Assembly: GCA_913058145.1 (NCBI GenBank)
Contig: CAJXQM010000004.1
Span: 1-64,000 of the forward strand
Direction of reading: 5' to 3'
Length of the DNA stretch: 64,000 nucleotides
DNA from: an uncultured Colwellia sp.
GTDB taxonomy: Bacteria; Pseudomonadota; Gammaproteobacteria; Enterobacterales; Alteromonadaceae
Below are positions 49,116-59,317 of this stretch, piece after piece. A model generated the notes under the pieces. That model saw nothing but the letters and a program-made list of their open reading frames with translations. It made no database searches and was not told the DNA's origin. Positions within the stretch are counted from its first letter, which is position 1. Each line of letters opens with the position of its first letter. Position numbers and translations under genes: made by a program.

Positions 49116-50345
49116 TTATTTCCTTGCGACTAAATGAATAGTACTCGTCGCTCTTTCTAAAAAAGCGCCTTCACAATAAGCTAAATAATACAGCCATAGT
49201 CTTTTAAACTCTTCATCGTAACCAACTTCCGTCAATTCCGTCCATTTACTCAAAAAGCCAGTTCTCCAATCCGCTAATGTTTTTGCATAATCTAATCCGA
49301 TGTCATTCAATGATTCGATAGTCATACTCGAATGCTGGGTGATATGTTGAGATAACACCGTAATTGAAGGTAAAAAACCACCTGGAAATATGTAACGTTG
49401 AATAAAATCTACATTGTTTTTGTAGGAGTCAAATCGTTGATCAGCAATGGTGATTGACTGAATAAGTAATTTTCCACCCGTTTTTAATCTATTGTTACAT
49501 TGCTGAAAAAAGCTAGGTAGAAATTCAAGGCCAACCGCTTCAATCATTTCTACTGAAACAACTTTGTCAAAGGTTCCGGTCAGTTCACGATAATCTTTCT
49601 TCAATAACGTGATTTTATCCGTTAACCCTAACTGGTTTACCCGTTCATTAACGTAATCAAATTGTGCATCAGAAATAGTGGTTGTGGTTACTTTACACCC
49701 GTAATTTTGCGCAGCATAAATCGCTAACCCCCCCCATCCGGTGCCTATTTCAAGCAGGTGATCTTCAGGAGTTAATTCTAGTTTCTGACAAATGGTTTCT
49801 AATTTATGTAACTGTGCCTCTGCAAGTGTTGACTCTTTTGTGGGGTAAATTGCAGAGGAGTACATCATTTCTGGATCTAAAAATCGGGTGTATAGCTCAT
49901 TACCTAAGTCGTAATGAGCAAGAATATTGCGTTTTGATCCTGATTGGCTGTTGCGGTTTTGCCAATGAAAAAATGAATTTTTAATTTTATTCAGCCAAGA
50001 CTTTTTCTTATCAAATTCATCAGCTTGCTGCTGGGCTTTAGCAAAAATACGAATAACCGATGTCAGATCAGGACTACTCCATTTACCGTCAATAAATGCC
50101 TCGGCAACACCGATACTGCCACCTTTGACAAAGTCTTGGTAAACACTGGCATGATGAATATGTATTTTACCTTTAATACTAGGCTCATCATTTGTCGATT
50201 GGGGAAATAACAAATGTGTTGTCCCTTCGACAACTTCTAATTGGCCATAACTAAGTTTTTCAAAAACAGAATGTACGATAGAGCGACAACGCCTATTTAA
50301 CCAGTTAGCCTTTTCAAAAGCAGCTAAACCTTCGATTTGTTCCAT
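49116..50345 (-). CDS. cfa: Cyclopropane-fatty-acid synthase-family SAM methyltransferase
   Basis: AHYDLGNELYTRFLDPEMMYSSAIY, LLEIGTGWGGLAIYAA. Confidence 0.9.
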   Translation of the reverse strand: MEQIEGLAAFEKANWLNRRCRSIVHSVFEKLSYGQLEVVEGTTHLLFPQSTNDEPSIKGKIHIHHASVYQDFVKGGSIGVAEAFIDGKWSSPDLTSVIRIFAKAQQQADEFDKKKSWLNKIKNSFFHWQNRNSQSGSKRNILAHYDLGNELYTRFLDPEMMYSSAIYPTKESTLAEAQLHKLETICQKLELTPEDHLLEIGTGWGGLAIYAAQNYGCKVTTTTISDAQFDYVNERVNQLGLTDKITLLKKDYRELTGTFDKVVSVEMIEAVGLEFLPSFFQQCNNRLKTGGKLLIQSITIADQRFDSYKNNVDFIQRYIFPGGFLPSITVLSQHITQHSSMTIESLNDIGLDYAKTLADWRTGFLSKWTELTEVGYDEEFKRLWLYYLAYCEGAFLERATSTIHLVARK

Positions 50346-50379
50346 TTGATACTCCTAATTTCTATTCAATAACATGTGG

Positions 50380-51153
50380 CTATTTAATTTTTTTTTGATA
50401 GCCAATAAAGGGAATACCTTTAATAAATAGTTTTAATGCCTGCCAATAAATACTGAAAACCACCTTGATAGTCATCACCGGTAATTGACACCAAACACGA
50501 AATAAACTCTTTTGTGAAAATTCTTTTTTACGCATCACTAGACTGACATCAAATAGTTTATCCATTTTACCGCTTTGTAAATTTTTACGTTTATTTTCAA
50601 TAGTAACGACTAGTTTATCGGTATTATTACTGGGCGGTTTTACCTGCCATAAATAGCACATATCTAAATCCATGAAAGGAGATACTTGAAAATATTTTTC
50701 ACTTATTTTTTCATCTTTTTTTTGTAAATCAACCAAATAATAATGCCGTTCGTTCCATGGGGTATTACTGACTTCTGCAAGCATGTGTGTGCAAATTTCG
50801 TTTTGGTCATAACAAAAATAAAAATTTGCCGGGCTAAAATAAATGCCAAAACACCTTACTTGAACTAACATAAGGATTCGGGAAATATCAATATCACCTC
50901 CCAACTGGTTCACTTTATTTCTTATACGTTGATCAAGTGTTCCCGGTTCACTTCTTAGGTAGTCTTTTTCAACAAATCCAAGCGGATAGAATTTAGAAAA
51001 GCCAAATAGCCAGCTTGGGCTATGGTGTTTTTCCATTTCACTGGTATCTAATGCCAGCATGTAGAGTGTATAGTTGAAGTGATGCTTTTTAGGCCATAAA
51101 CGTCGGTGATTTATATTGCCAAGGTAAATTTTACTGTTGTTCAAGGATTTCAT
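50380..51153 (-). CDS. DUF1365 family protein
   Basis: IYLGNINHRRLWPKKHHFNY, FYFCYD, EVSNTPWNERHYY. Confidence 0.85.
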   Translation of the reverse strand: MKSLNNSKIYLGNINHRRLWPKKHHFNYTLYMLALDTSEMEKHHSPSWLFGFSKFYPLGFVEKDYLRSEPGTLDQRIRNKVNQLGGDIDISRILMLVQVRCFGIYFSPANFYFCYDQNEICTHMLAEVSNTPWNERHYYLVDLQKKDEKISEKYFQVSPFMDLDMCYLWQVKPPSNNTDKLVVTIENKRKNLQSGKMDKLFDVSLVMRKKEFSQKSLFRVWCQLPVMTIKVVFSIYWQALKLFIKGIPFIGYQKKIK

Positions 51154-51155
51154 GA

Positions 51156-52490
51156 CTAGTCGTCTTGTGATGCATGGTTAGATAAAAAACAATCAAATCG
51201 TTTTGCCACTTCTACACCGCTTCTGACCCCATCTTCATGAAAACCGCTGTGCCAATAAGCACCGGCATAATGGGTATGACGTTGGCCACATATTTTTTTG
51301 CGTTGCTGCTGGGCTCCAATGGATTCAAGTGAGAAAATAGGATGGTGGTAAGTAAATTCGCGTAATATTTTATCGGGTGCAATACTTTCACGTTGATTAA
51401 GTGTGACGCAAAAAGTATGTTCGCTATTTAAGCTCTGCAAAATATTCATGTTATAAGTAACACTTGCCGGTTTATCACGATCAGTACTTAGCTGATAATT
51501 CCAACTTGCCCAGGCTTTTTTACGTTTCGGCAACAGGCTGATATCGGTATGAAGCACCACTGAATTCTCACTGTAAGGCATAGCACTGAGAATAGTACTC
51601 TCTTCACCACTTGGATCTTCTAGCAGAGCCAGAGCTTGATCTGAATGACAAGCCAGTACGACTTCATCAAATTCTTCTACGTGCTCTACATCATTATGTA
51701 AATCACCGGTATCATTAGTTAGATCATCGTTCTCATTATTTATATTACTAAAATGCAATTGTACTTTGTCATTGTTTCGTGTGATGAATTTAATAGGTGA
51801 ATTGACTCTTATGCTGTCAAAAAATGATTGGCATAATGGTGATAAATAACTGCGTGATCCTTCAGGGATAACATACCATTGGGGCCTATCGGCGATGTTT
51901 AATAATCCATGATTGTGAAAAAATTTCACAAAAAATTGGAATTGAAACCCTTCCATTTGTGTTAATGAGCTAGACCAAATGGCAGCACCCATCGGTAAAA
52001 TATAATGTTCGGCGAAAAATTGACTAAAATCATGCTCAATTAAAAAATCACCTAGTGTGTCGGCTTCATTAAATTTTTGAGATTCATAGGCTTGTTTACA
52101 TAACTTATTAAACCGTAATATTTCTTTAACTAGGCCCCAAAATTTTGGTCTAAATAAATTACGACGTTGTGCAAAAAGCGTATTTAAATTGTGTCCGTTG
52201 TATTCTAATTTTGTTTTTGTATTGTGTACTGAAAAGCTCATCTCTGCTTCTTGTTTTCCAACACCAATTTCATCTAACAAAGCTAAAAAATTTGGATAGG
52301 TTTTATTATTGAAAACAATAAAACCGGTATCGATGGCATAAGATTTATTGTCAACTTCAACGTCAACGGTTGCGGTATGCCCCCCGATATGTGCACTTTT
52401 CTCAAACACAGTAACCTTGTGCTTTTTAGCTAATAAGTAGGCCGTAGTTAATCCCGAGATGCCTGATCCAATGATGGCAATATTTTTCAT
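51156..52490 (-). CDS. FAD/NAD(P)-binding amine-oxidase-like flavoprotein (COG2907-like)
   Basis: IAIIGSGISGLTTAYLLAKKHKVTVFE; pairing with DUF1365 and cfa. Confidence 0.85.
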   Translation of the reverse strand: MKNIAIIGSGISGLTTAYLLAKKHKVTVFEKSAHIGGHTATVDVEVDNKSYAIDTGFIVFNNKTYPNFLALLDEIGVGKQEAEMSFSVHNTKTKLEYNGHNLNTLFAQRRNLFRPKFWGLVKEILRFNKLCKQAYESQKFNEADTLGDFLIEHDFSQFFAEHYILPMGAAIWSSSLTQMEGFQFQFFVKFFHNHGLLNIADRPQWYVIPEGSRSYLSPLCQSFFDSIRVNSPIKFITRNNDKVQLHFSNINNENDDLTNDTGDLHNDVEHVEEFDEVVLACHSDQALALLEDPSGEESTILSAMPYSENSVVLHTDISLLPKRKKAWASWNYQLSTDRDKPASVTYNMNILQSLNSEHTFCVTLNQRESIAPDKILREFTYHHPIFSLESIGAQQQRKKICGQRHTHYAGAYWHSGFHEDGVRSGVEVAKRFDCFLSNHASQDD

Positions 52491-53219
52491 TTATGAAGTC
52501 CTGAGAATAAGTGATTGCCATACTTTATTGGGTAGTAGGCGAAATAACTTTAATAAAAGAGATAAACGTTTAGGAAAATGAAGATAGTCCTTTCTCGCTT
52601 GTACACCTTGGTAAATACGTGTTGCCGCTTCGTTTGCCGTTAGCATAAAGGGCATAGGAAAATCATTCTTGTCAGTTAATGGCGTTTTAATAAAACCTGG
52701 ATGCACAAGGGTAACGTTTATGCCATGGGCTACTAAGTCAAGACGTAAGCTGTTTGCCAAATAATCAACACCTGCTTTTGAGGCACCGTAAGCTTCGCTT
52801 TTTGGGAAAGGTAACTGACTAGCTATAGAGCTAATAAATACAAGCTGTCCGCCTTTATTTATTTTAGGTAAAAAATGCTTAATCAAATAACCTAAAGACG
52901 TTAGGTTGATATTAATTATTTTAGCAAATAAATCGGCATCGAACGCCATAACATTATCTATGTATAAGCAGTCACCTGCATTGAAAATAACAGTATCAAG
53001 TTCACTTACTTTTGCTGCTGCGTCTTTAATTTGATCTTCGTTGGTAATATCAAACTGCAACGTTTCGCTAGCTTGATTATTTTGGCATAATGTTGAGAGT
53101 TTTTCAGCTTGACGACCGCAGGCAATCACGGTGTGATTCTCATTGCTATATTGAATCACTAACGCTTCACCAATACCTGACGTAGCGCCCGTGATGAGTA
53201 CTTTTTTATTAGTCGGCAT
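52491..53219 (-). CDS. Short-chain dehydrogenase/reductase
   Basis: ITGATSGIG cofactor motif, YGASKAG catalytic motif. Confidence 0.88.
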   Translation of the reverse strand: MPTNKKVLITGATSGIGEALVIQYSNENHTVIACGRQAEKLSTLCQNNQASETLQFDITNEDQIKDAAAKVSELDTVIFNAGDCLYIDNVMAFDADLFAKIININLTSLGYLIKHFLPKINKGGQLVFISSIASQLPFPKSEAYGASKAGVDYLANSLRLDLVAHGINVTLVHPGFIKTPLTDKNDFPMPFMLTANEAATRIYQGVQARKDYLHFPKRLSLLLKLFRLLPNKVWQSLILRTS

Positions 53220-53698
53220 TACTTAGCCGCCCTGGCTTTTATCCATTTAATAATTTTCCCAATAACGGGCAGTTGCTCGTAAAGCATGGCGCCAGCGTCA
53301 AGGTAATCACGGTGATAAATGACTTTTTCATTTTCGCCTTTTATATGCGAATGACCTTTAACAATAACTGCTTTTCCGGCATTTAATTTAGGGTGTTGAT
53401 AAGACATTTCCCAATAAATAGCGGCTTCATCATCTTTTTCGAATATATGTTCAATAGTAAAATAGCAACTAGTTAAACTTTCATAAAGGCCATAGAAGTA
53501 TCTTTGTAAATTTTCAAAGCCTTGTACTTTATGTAATGGATCGATAAAAGTAATATCTTTATGATAAATATTTTCAAGTAACTCTAAGTTATCTATTGAA
53601 AGCTTGCTGTAGTTATCAGTAAAGTTAACTAACCATTCAGGCTTTTCTTCAAGGGTATCATTGGTATTTTGGCTAGTGTTTTCAACATTGCTTTTCAT
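53219..53698 (-). CDS. SnoaL/NTF2-like protein
   Basis: 159 aa, YHKDITFIDPLHKVQGFENLQRYF. Confidence 0.75.
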   Translation of the reverse strand: MKSNVENTSQNTNDTLEEKPEWLVNFTDNYSKLSIDNLELLENIYHKDITFIDPLHKVQGFENLQRYFYGLYESLTSCYFTIEHIFEKDDEAAIYWEMSYQHPKLNAGKAVIVKGHSHIKGENEKVIYHRDYLDAGAMLYEQLPVIGKIIKWIKARAAK

Positions 53699-53763
53699 TA
53701 TAAAATTCTCATAACTGACTAATGATTAGCGCTGACAATTACAACACTATTGATACAATTGAG

Positions 53764-55185
53764 TTATTTGTAAAAATCTAATGCCATCAGACGCGCCTCT
53801 TTATGTTCAACGATCGTCGGCCAATAAATATCTAGATTACTCTTTGTAATAAAACGATGAGGAGCATGAATCTCTTTATCGGGTATTTCTTTCAGTTCTG
53901 GAAGGAATTTACGAATGAAGTCACCTTTTGGATCAAATCTTTCGCTCTGCCGTGTGGGGTTAAATATTCTAAAATAGGGCTGTGAATCACATCCTGTACT
54001 AGCGGCCCATTGCCAACCGCCATTGTTAGACGCTAAATCACCATCAATTAAGTGTTCCATAAAATATTGTTCACCCCAACGCCAGTCAATTAATAAGTGC
54101 TTAGTTAAGAAACTAGCAACCACCATTCTAAGGCGGTTATGCATCCATCCTGTTTGATTTAACTGTCTCATGGCAGCATCGACTATGGGGTAACCTGTTC
54201 GCCCGTCGCACCAGGCTTTAAAATAAGGTAAATTATTATGCCAAGCAATCGAGCTGTATTTATCTTTAAAGCACTGGTTTTTGCACAATTGAGGGAAATG
54301 AAATAATAAATTTCGATAAAATTCACGCCAAATCAATTCATTTACCCAGCTAAACTTTGGTGAGTCCGAAGCAGTTAACAAATCCGGATAATGATTAAGT
54401 ACCACAAAAAGTAAATACCGAGGGCTAATAGCGCCGATGGCTAAATAAGGTGATAGTCCTGATGTGCCTTTAATTGAAGGAATATCTCGCTGGTCATTAT
54501 ATAAAGCCAATTTTTGTTGTATAAAGCTAGGTAACACTTCTGTCTCTATCACTGACGCTAAAGGCCAGTGATTTGAAAGAGTATTGCTAGTGGATATAGC
54601 TTCTTTGCAGTTTGATTTTATTGCGCTGGCTAATGGTTTGACTGAGTTTTTTGTTTCAGCTCTCCCCAAATATTCAAAACCATGCTCTTTCACATAAGTT
54701 AACCACGCTTTTTTAAACGGGGTAAATACTTTATACATTTCGCCCGATTTATTCAGTACTTTCCCTTTTGGAACGATAACATCGGCTTCAAATAATTTAA
54801 GGGGAATACCTAATTCAACACAGGTTTTATCACGTTGCTGTTCGTTTATTTCAACTTCACTGTTAGCGATAACATGGCTAATGTTATTAACGTCGCAATA
54901 CTCACTCAAATAAGTTTTTTGCGCCGAAAAGTCAGGCACTTCAACTATCTCTAATTTAATGTTTACTTGGGCAAGTTCTTCTACAAGCGAATAGGCGTGT
55001 CGTTTGATTAAGTCTATTTTTATCGGTGACCAGTGGTGTTCTAGCCATTGCTTTTCTGAAATAAAAAAAACCGCCTTATGTGGCATGTCAGAAGATAAGA
55101 GCTCCTGAGCACTTACTTCACTTAGAAAGAAGTGTAAAGCGGGGTTATCATGGGTTCTAAGATCGTTTCGAAACCAAAGTAACAA
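53764..55185 (-). CDS. phrB: Deoxyribodipyrimidine photolyase
   Basis: LLWFRNDLRTHDNPAL, WHNNLPYFKAWCDGRTGYPIVDAAMRQLNQTGWMHNRLRM, DLASNNGGWQWAASTGCDSQPYFRIFNP. Confidence 0.95.
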   Translation of the reverse strand: MLLWFRNDLRTHDNPALHFFLSEVSAQELLSSDMPHKAVFFISEKQWLEHHWSPIKIDLIKRHAYSLVEELAQVNIKLEIVEVPDFSAQKTYLSEYCDVNNISHVIANSEVEINEQQRDKTCVELGIPLKLFEADVIVPKGKVLNKSGEMYKVFTPFKKAWLTYVKEHGFEYLGRAETKNSVKPLASAIKSNCKEAISTSNTLSNHWPLASVIETEVLPSFIQQKLALYNDQRDIPSIKGTSGLSPYLAIGAISPRYLLFVVLNHYPDLLTASDSPKFSWVNELIWREFYRNLLFHFPQLCKNQCFKDKYSSIAWHNNLPYFKAWCDGRTGYPIVDAAMRQLNQTGWMHNRLRMVVASFLTKHLLIDWRWGEQYFMEHLIDGDLASNNGGWQWAASTGCDSQPYFRIFNPTRQSERFDPKGDFIRKFLPELKEIPDKEIHAPHRFITKSNLDIYWPTIVEHKEARLMALDFYK

Positions 55186-55248
55186 GTGATATCCTTAGTA
55201 AAAAGTAAATAATAATAAGCTGATAATAAAAGTAGAACATCAAAAAAT

Positions 55249-56208
55249 CTAGTAAGCGTACCTAAGTTTTAGGGCTTTAGGGTACGGTGATAAATACGAT
55301 TGTCTCGTTAAATATTCTTTTGGATATTGTAGTAAATAGTGGTTTATCAGCGTTAATGGCGCCATTAACGGAATTAAACCTTCACGATAAGCATCAATCT
55401 GTTCACATAACTCTTGTCGCTCATTGGCTTGTAAGTGCTTTGAAAAGTAGCCTTGTATATGTGCTAACGTATTTGCATGTTTTTTACGTGTCGCTTTAAT
55501 GCTGAGCGCTGCCATTAAACCAGAAATATATTCAGAGGCCATCTGTTCAACGGGTAAATCTGCTCTTGCTAATAATTGCCCTAAACTCTTGTAAGCCACT
55601 AAATCATGACTCATTACCGTATATTTATATTGGCTATGAAAGGTGGTTAACTTATGCTTTGTTAGACCCGATGCTTCCACATTTTGCCAATGCTTGTAGG
55701 CATATATACGTGCTACAAAGTTCTCTCTAATAAGAGGGTCATTTAAACGGCCATTTTCTTCGCAGGGTAATAACGGATTTGCGTTCATAATTTCGTTGGC
55801 AAAAACACCAATGCCATTTGATACAAGCGCATTACCTTCGGGGCTATACACTTTGACTCGCTCCATGCCACAACTAGGACTTTTAGCACAAAAAACATAG
55901 CCACTAAGGTGCTCGGTCACTTTAGCCACTTTTTGCCCATAGGCTTGAAGTGCTTCGGTAACATCACCGGTGCCATCACGTTGAGCAACATGAATTAAAT
56001 CATTATGTTTTATTTGTCGTATGGTTGGCCTAGGTATAGGTAAACCAATGGCAACCTCTGGGCAATATGTTTTGTAACTTACGTGTTGCCCAAGCTCGTG
56101 AATACAAAAGTTAGAAGGCTTGTTACTCGCGTCAAATCTAACTTTCTCTCCAACCAGACATGCACTAATACCTATATGAAGATCTTCTTTCTCAACTGAA
56201 TGAATCAT
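55249..56208 (-). CDS. DUF523 and DUF1722 (YbgA-like) domain protein
   Basis: GISACLVGEKVRFDASNK, CPEVAIGLPIPRPTIRQ, CAKSPSCGMERVKVY; C-terminal YbgA-like domain. Confidence 0.9.
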   Translation of the reverse strand: MIHSVEKEDLHIGISACLVGEKVRFDASNKPSNFCIHELGQHVSYKTYCPEVAIGLPIPRPTIRQIKHNDLIHVAQRDGTGDVTEALQAYGQKVAKVTEHLSGYVFCAKSPSCGMERVKVYSPEGNALVSNGIGVFANEIMNANPLLPCEENGRLNDPLIRENFVARIYAYKHWQNVEASGLTKHKLTTFHSQYKYTVMSHDLVAYKSLGQLLARADLPVEQMASEYISGLMAALSIKATRKKHANTLAHIQGYFSKHLQANERQELCEQIDAYREGLIPLMAPLTLINHYLLQYPKEYLTRQSYLSPYPKALKLRYAY

Positions 56209-56246
56209 AATAATTTAACCTGAAATATTAAATTGTAAAGCAGTTA

Positions 56247-56933
56247 TTAATAAATAAAAGCGCCAATAGGGTTTAGTATTTTACTAATCCCTTGAGTAAA
56301 ATGCAACGAGTCGTTAGCGACAGTAAAGCACAGACAACCTTTTTCAGAAACCGGGTGATGCGGGTGTTTTTTATCTAACATAATAAAATCACCAGGAACA
56401 TACTCCCCTTCTTTATCACTAAACTGTCCGGCTATTAACACCGTTAGTTCAAAGCCATTGTGCGTATGTTCAGGCACAGAACCTCCAGGTTCAATATGCA
56501 ATAAACTACTATGTATTTCATTTTCATCAAGTTGAATACGTGCTCTAGCAAGTTTCCCTATGTTTGCCGTTTTACCTAATACCATATTGTGTAAAACAAA
56601 AGGTAACGAATAAACGTGATTTTTGAAGATGATGTTTTTTTCAATTTTTGGCTCTATGATATCAATATCATTTGACTTAGTGATTGCAGCAATTGCTTGC
56701 TCAAAATATAAAGGGTTAACATTATCTTGCTTGCCTGAGTCACTTACGCTGTATTTATCAACAGTGACTTCTTCAAAACTCGCGTATGACAACTGCTCGG
56801 TCAGTAGAGATATTTGCTGGCGGCATTCAGAACACAGGTCTGCATGAATAGCGATACCCGCTGATAAAGAAGCCGGTAATTCGCCATTAACAAAACCTTG
56901 TATTAGTTGAAATTTAGGGTGATGTTTAATCAT
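56247..56933 (-). CDS. chrR: ChrR-type zinc-binding anti-sigma factor (cupin)
   Basis: HADLCSECRQQ Zn motif, cupin PEHTHNGFELTVLIAGQFSDKEGEYVPGDF; overlaps sigma factor gene. Confidence 0.9.
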   Translation of the reverse strand: MIKHHPKFQLIQGFVNGELPASLSAGIAIHADLCSECRQQISLLTEQLSYASFEEVTVDKYSVSDSGKQDNVNPLYFEQAIAAITKSNDIDIIEPKIEKNIIFKNHVYSLPFVLHNMVLGKTANIGKLARARIQLDENEIHSSLLHIEPGGSVPEHTHNGFELTVLIAGQFSDKEGEYVPGDFIMLDKKHPHHPVSEKGCLCFTVANDSLHFTQGISKILNPIGAFIY

Positions 56934-57558
56934 GGCTTTCTCCTAATTGTGCTTTAAGTTTACCTAGAGCTAGACGTAAACGTGATTTAATAGTACCTAA
57001 CGGTAAATTGAGGTGAACGGCAAGCTGATCTTGCGACATCTCCATAAAATAATAGGCTTTAATGACTTGTTGTTGATTTTCTGGAAGATCGTCAATAACA
57101 GATCGTAAATTATTATTGGCTAAATGATCAGTAAAATCGTCTTCTTGAATATTTTGTGATTCAGCGAGTGACCATATATCATCACTAAGGGTGTCTTCTC
57201 GATTAGACTTAACTTTACGAAGCATATCGAAGGTTACATTACGCATAATGGTGTATACCCATGTGGTTACTGCACCTTTGTTGCCATCAAAAAGATGTGC
57301 TTTTCGCCAGACATTGCCCATGGTCTCTTGTACCACTTCACTCGCCCGGGCATCTGTATTTACTTTTATTTTAGCAATCCGTTGTATTTTGGGTGAAAAA
57401 AACTGAAACAAGTGAGTAAACGCTTGTTTATCACGGTGCGTTGCAACGGCTGTTAACCATTCGCACAATTCTGTGTGATTTATTTTATTAGGCATCCTGA
57501 TAGAAGTAGCATTTATCGGATCATTTGGCAAACATATAGATGCGATGTGCATATTCAC
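56926..57558 (-). CDS. ECF RNA polymerase sigma factor (ChrR-associated)
   Basis: Sigma2 (ASEVVQETMGNVWRKAHLFD..WVYTIMRNVTFDMLRK) and sigma4 (LPLGTIKSRLRLALGKLK). Confidence 0.92.
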   Translation of the reverse strand: MNMHIASICLPNDPINATSIRMPNKINHTELCEWLTAVATHRDKQAFTHLFQFFSPKIQRIAKIKVNTDARASEVVQETMGNVWRKAHLFDGNKGAVTTWVYTIMRNVTFDMLRKVKSNREDTLSDDIWSLAESQNIQEDDFTDHLANNNLRSVIDDLPENQQQVIKAYYFMEMSQDQLAVHLNLPLGTIKSRLRLALGKLKAQLGESHD

Positions 57559-57585
57559 TGTGCTCGGTTAGATATTATAACAATA

Positions 57586-57614
57586 CATACGGTGCCATTT
57601 TTTTATGGATCACT
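57586..57614 (-). promoter_or_regulatory. Candidate ECF promoter for sigma/anti-sigma operon: TGATCC-N17-TATGTA
   Basis: Minus strand TGATCC (57614-57609) and TATGTA (57591-57586). Confidence 0.55.
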
Positions 57615-57635
57615 ATTTTTTTTATTATATGGTTT

Positions 57636-58241
57636 TTACGATTTTTTAGCTGAAAACACAATCGAATGAACAAAATCTTGCGCTGTTTGAAATGAATCAG
57701 ATTTTGAAAGTAATGTTTTGACTTCAAGGCTAACAGGCAATATTTCTAACCAACGAGCAATAACCCAATGAGTATTCGCTGTCATATCATTTTTGTACAA
57801 ACGATCTAACAGGGGGCTTTGCTCGAATACAGAGACTAAACTGTGAAACAAGGCGATGTTTTCAGTTTCAGTGTCGATATGAGACCAATGAGGAGTTATT
57901 TTTACATCACTAAAGTGTAAATTGTCCTCATCTTTATCAATGGATAAGAGTTCCACTAAATTTTTACACTTAACATCAACTTCTAAAACGCCATCATCCC
58001 CTTGATCAAAATTAACAATATCAACCCAACTGCCCCACTCGTTATCTTGTGTTGTTACTGCAGATTCTTTGTCTACATGGGTTTTGGTCGAAACGATTAC
58101 AAAGCCACTACCTTTAGATGCAATTTGGATCATTTTCAAATACCGTTGCTCAAAAATTCTTAGGCGCGTTATCCCTCCAGGCAAAAGAAATACCGGTAAC
58201 GGAAAAATGGGTAAATTTGAATTTAAATTAAGAGTATTCAT
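57636..58241 (-). CDS. LON N-terminal (substrate-binding) domain protein
   Basis: LPIFPLPVFLLPGGITRLRIFEQRYLKM. Confidence 0.88.
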   Translation of the reverse strand: MNTLNLNSNLPIFPLPVFLLPGGITRLRIFEQRYLKMIQIASKGSGFVIVSTKTHVDKESAVTTQDNEWGSWVDIVNFDQGDDGVLEVDVKCKNLVELLSIDKDEDNLHFSDVKITPHWSHIDTETENIALFHSLVSVFEQSPLLDRLYKNDMTANTHWVIARWLEILPVSLEVKTLLSKSDSFQTAQDFVHSIVFSAKKS

Positions 58242-58269
58242 TAATCATTTTTTTGGTGAGCTGTAAAAA

Positions 58270-58299
58270 TACATACGTAGTAAAGTTAAAAGATGATCA
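58270..58299 (-). promoter_or_regulatory. Candidate ECF promoter for LON-domain gene: TGATCA-N18-TATGTA
   Basis: Minus strand match with same CGTATGTA -10 region as sigma operon. Confidence 0.45.
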
Positions 58300-58330
58300 T
58301 AGTTAGAATAAGATAAATATAATGCTTTGG

Positions 58331-58359
58331 TGATCTTAAAGTCAAAAACCGCGTATTAA
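58331..58359 (+). promoter_or_regulatory. Candidate ECF promoter for TIGR01777 gene: TGATCT-N17-TATTAA
   Basis: Plus strand, 30 bp upstream of the start codon, CGTAT core shared. Confidence 0.45.
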
Positions 58360-58389
58360 AGATCATAAAATAATAATAAAGGCTCGATT

Positions 58390-59286
58390 ATGAATTATCT
58401 AATAACTGGCGGTACAGGCTTGATAGGAAAAGATTTTATTGAAAGTTTACCTAAGAATACGTCACAAATAACCGTGCTTAGCAGAAATAAAATTAACGCT
58501 CAAAACTTGTTAGGTAGTGAAATCCATTTTATTGATAAATTATCGATTATTGATATTGAAAACAGTGATGTTGTTTTAAATTTGGCAGGTGAAGCTATCG
58601 CAGATAAACGCTGGTCTAAAAACCAACAAGATAAAATATGTCAAAGTCGTTGGAATATTACCCAACACCTAGTTGAACTTATTAGTCAGGCTAAAAACCC
58701 ACCAAGTGTCTTTATTTCAGCCAGTGCTATTGGTATTTATGGCAGACAAAATAAACACCCTATAAATGAAAGCTTTGAAGAATTTCATCACGAATTCACT
58801 CACTATGTCTGTTCAGAATGGGAGAATATTGCGTTAAGTGCAGCAACAAACAAAACCAGAGTTGCTATATTACGCACCGGTATTGTGTTGGCTAAAAAGA
58901 GTGGTGCTTTAGGAAAAATGATACCGCCTTTTAAATTGGGCTTGGGTGGTAAAATAGGTGATGGAGAACAAATGATGTCATGGATTCATTTAGAGGATAT
59001 GGTTGCCGCGATATCACATATAGAAACAAATGAAACATTACATGGTGCTATAAATTTAACCGCACCGAATCCTGTTAACAACTATCAATTTACTCATGCG
59101 CTAGCCTCTACATTAAATCGTCCTTGTCTTTTATCAACACCTCCATGGCTATTAAAAATACTATTAGGCGAAATGTCAGATCTATTATTGTTTGGTCAAA
59201 ATGTTGTGCCTGAGAAGTTAATAAATTCCGGTTTTTCGTTTAAATACTCAAAAGTTGAAGAAGCACTAACTAATTTAATAAATTAA
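58390..59286 (+). CDS. TIGR01777 family NAD-dependent epimerase
   Basis: YLITGGTGLIGKDFIESL, VVLNLAGEAIADKRWS, SASAIGIYG. Confidence 0.92.
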   Translation: MNYLITGGTGLIGKDFIESLPKNTSQITVLSRNKINAQNLLGSEIHFIDKLSIIDIENSDVVLNLAGEAIADKRWSKNQQDKICQSRWNITQHLVELISQAKNPPSVFISASAIGIYGRQNKHPINESFEEFHHEFTHYVCSEWENIALSAATNKTRVAILRTGIVLAKKSGALGKMIPPFKLGLGGKIGDGEQMMSWIHLEDMVAAISHIETNETLHGAINLTAPNPVNNYQFTHALASTLNRPCLLSTPPWLLKILLGEMSDLLLFGQNVVPEKLINSGFSFKYSKVEEALTNLIN

Positions 59287-59317
59287 ATAGCTGTGATCGT
59301 TATGTTGTTGGCGTATT

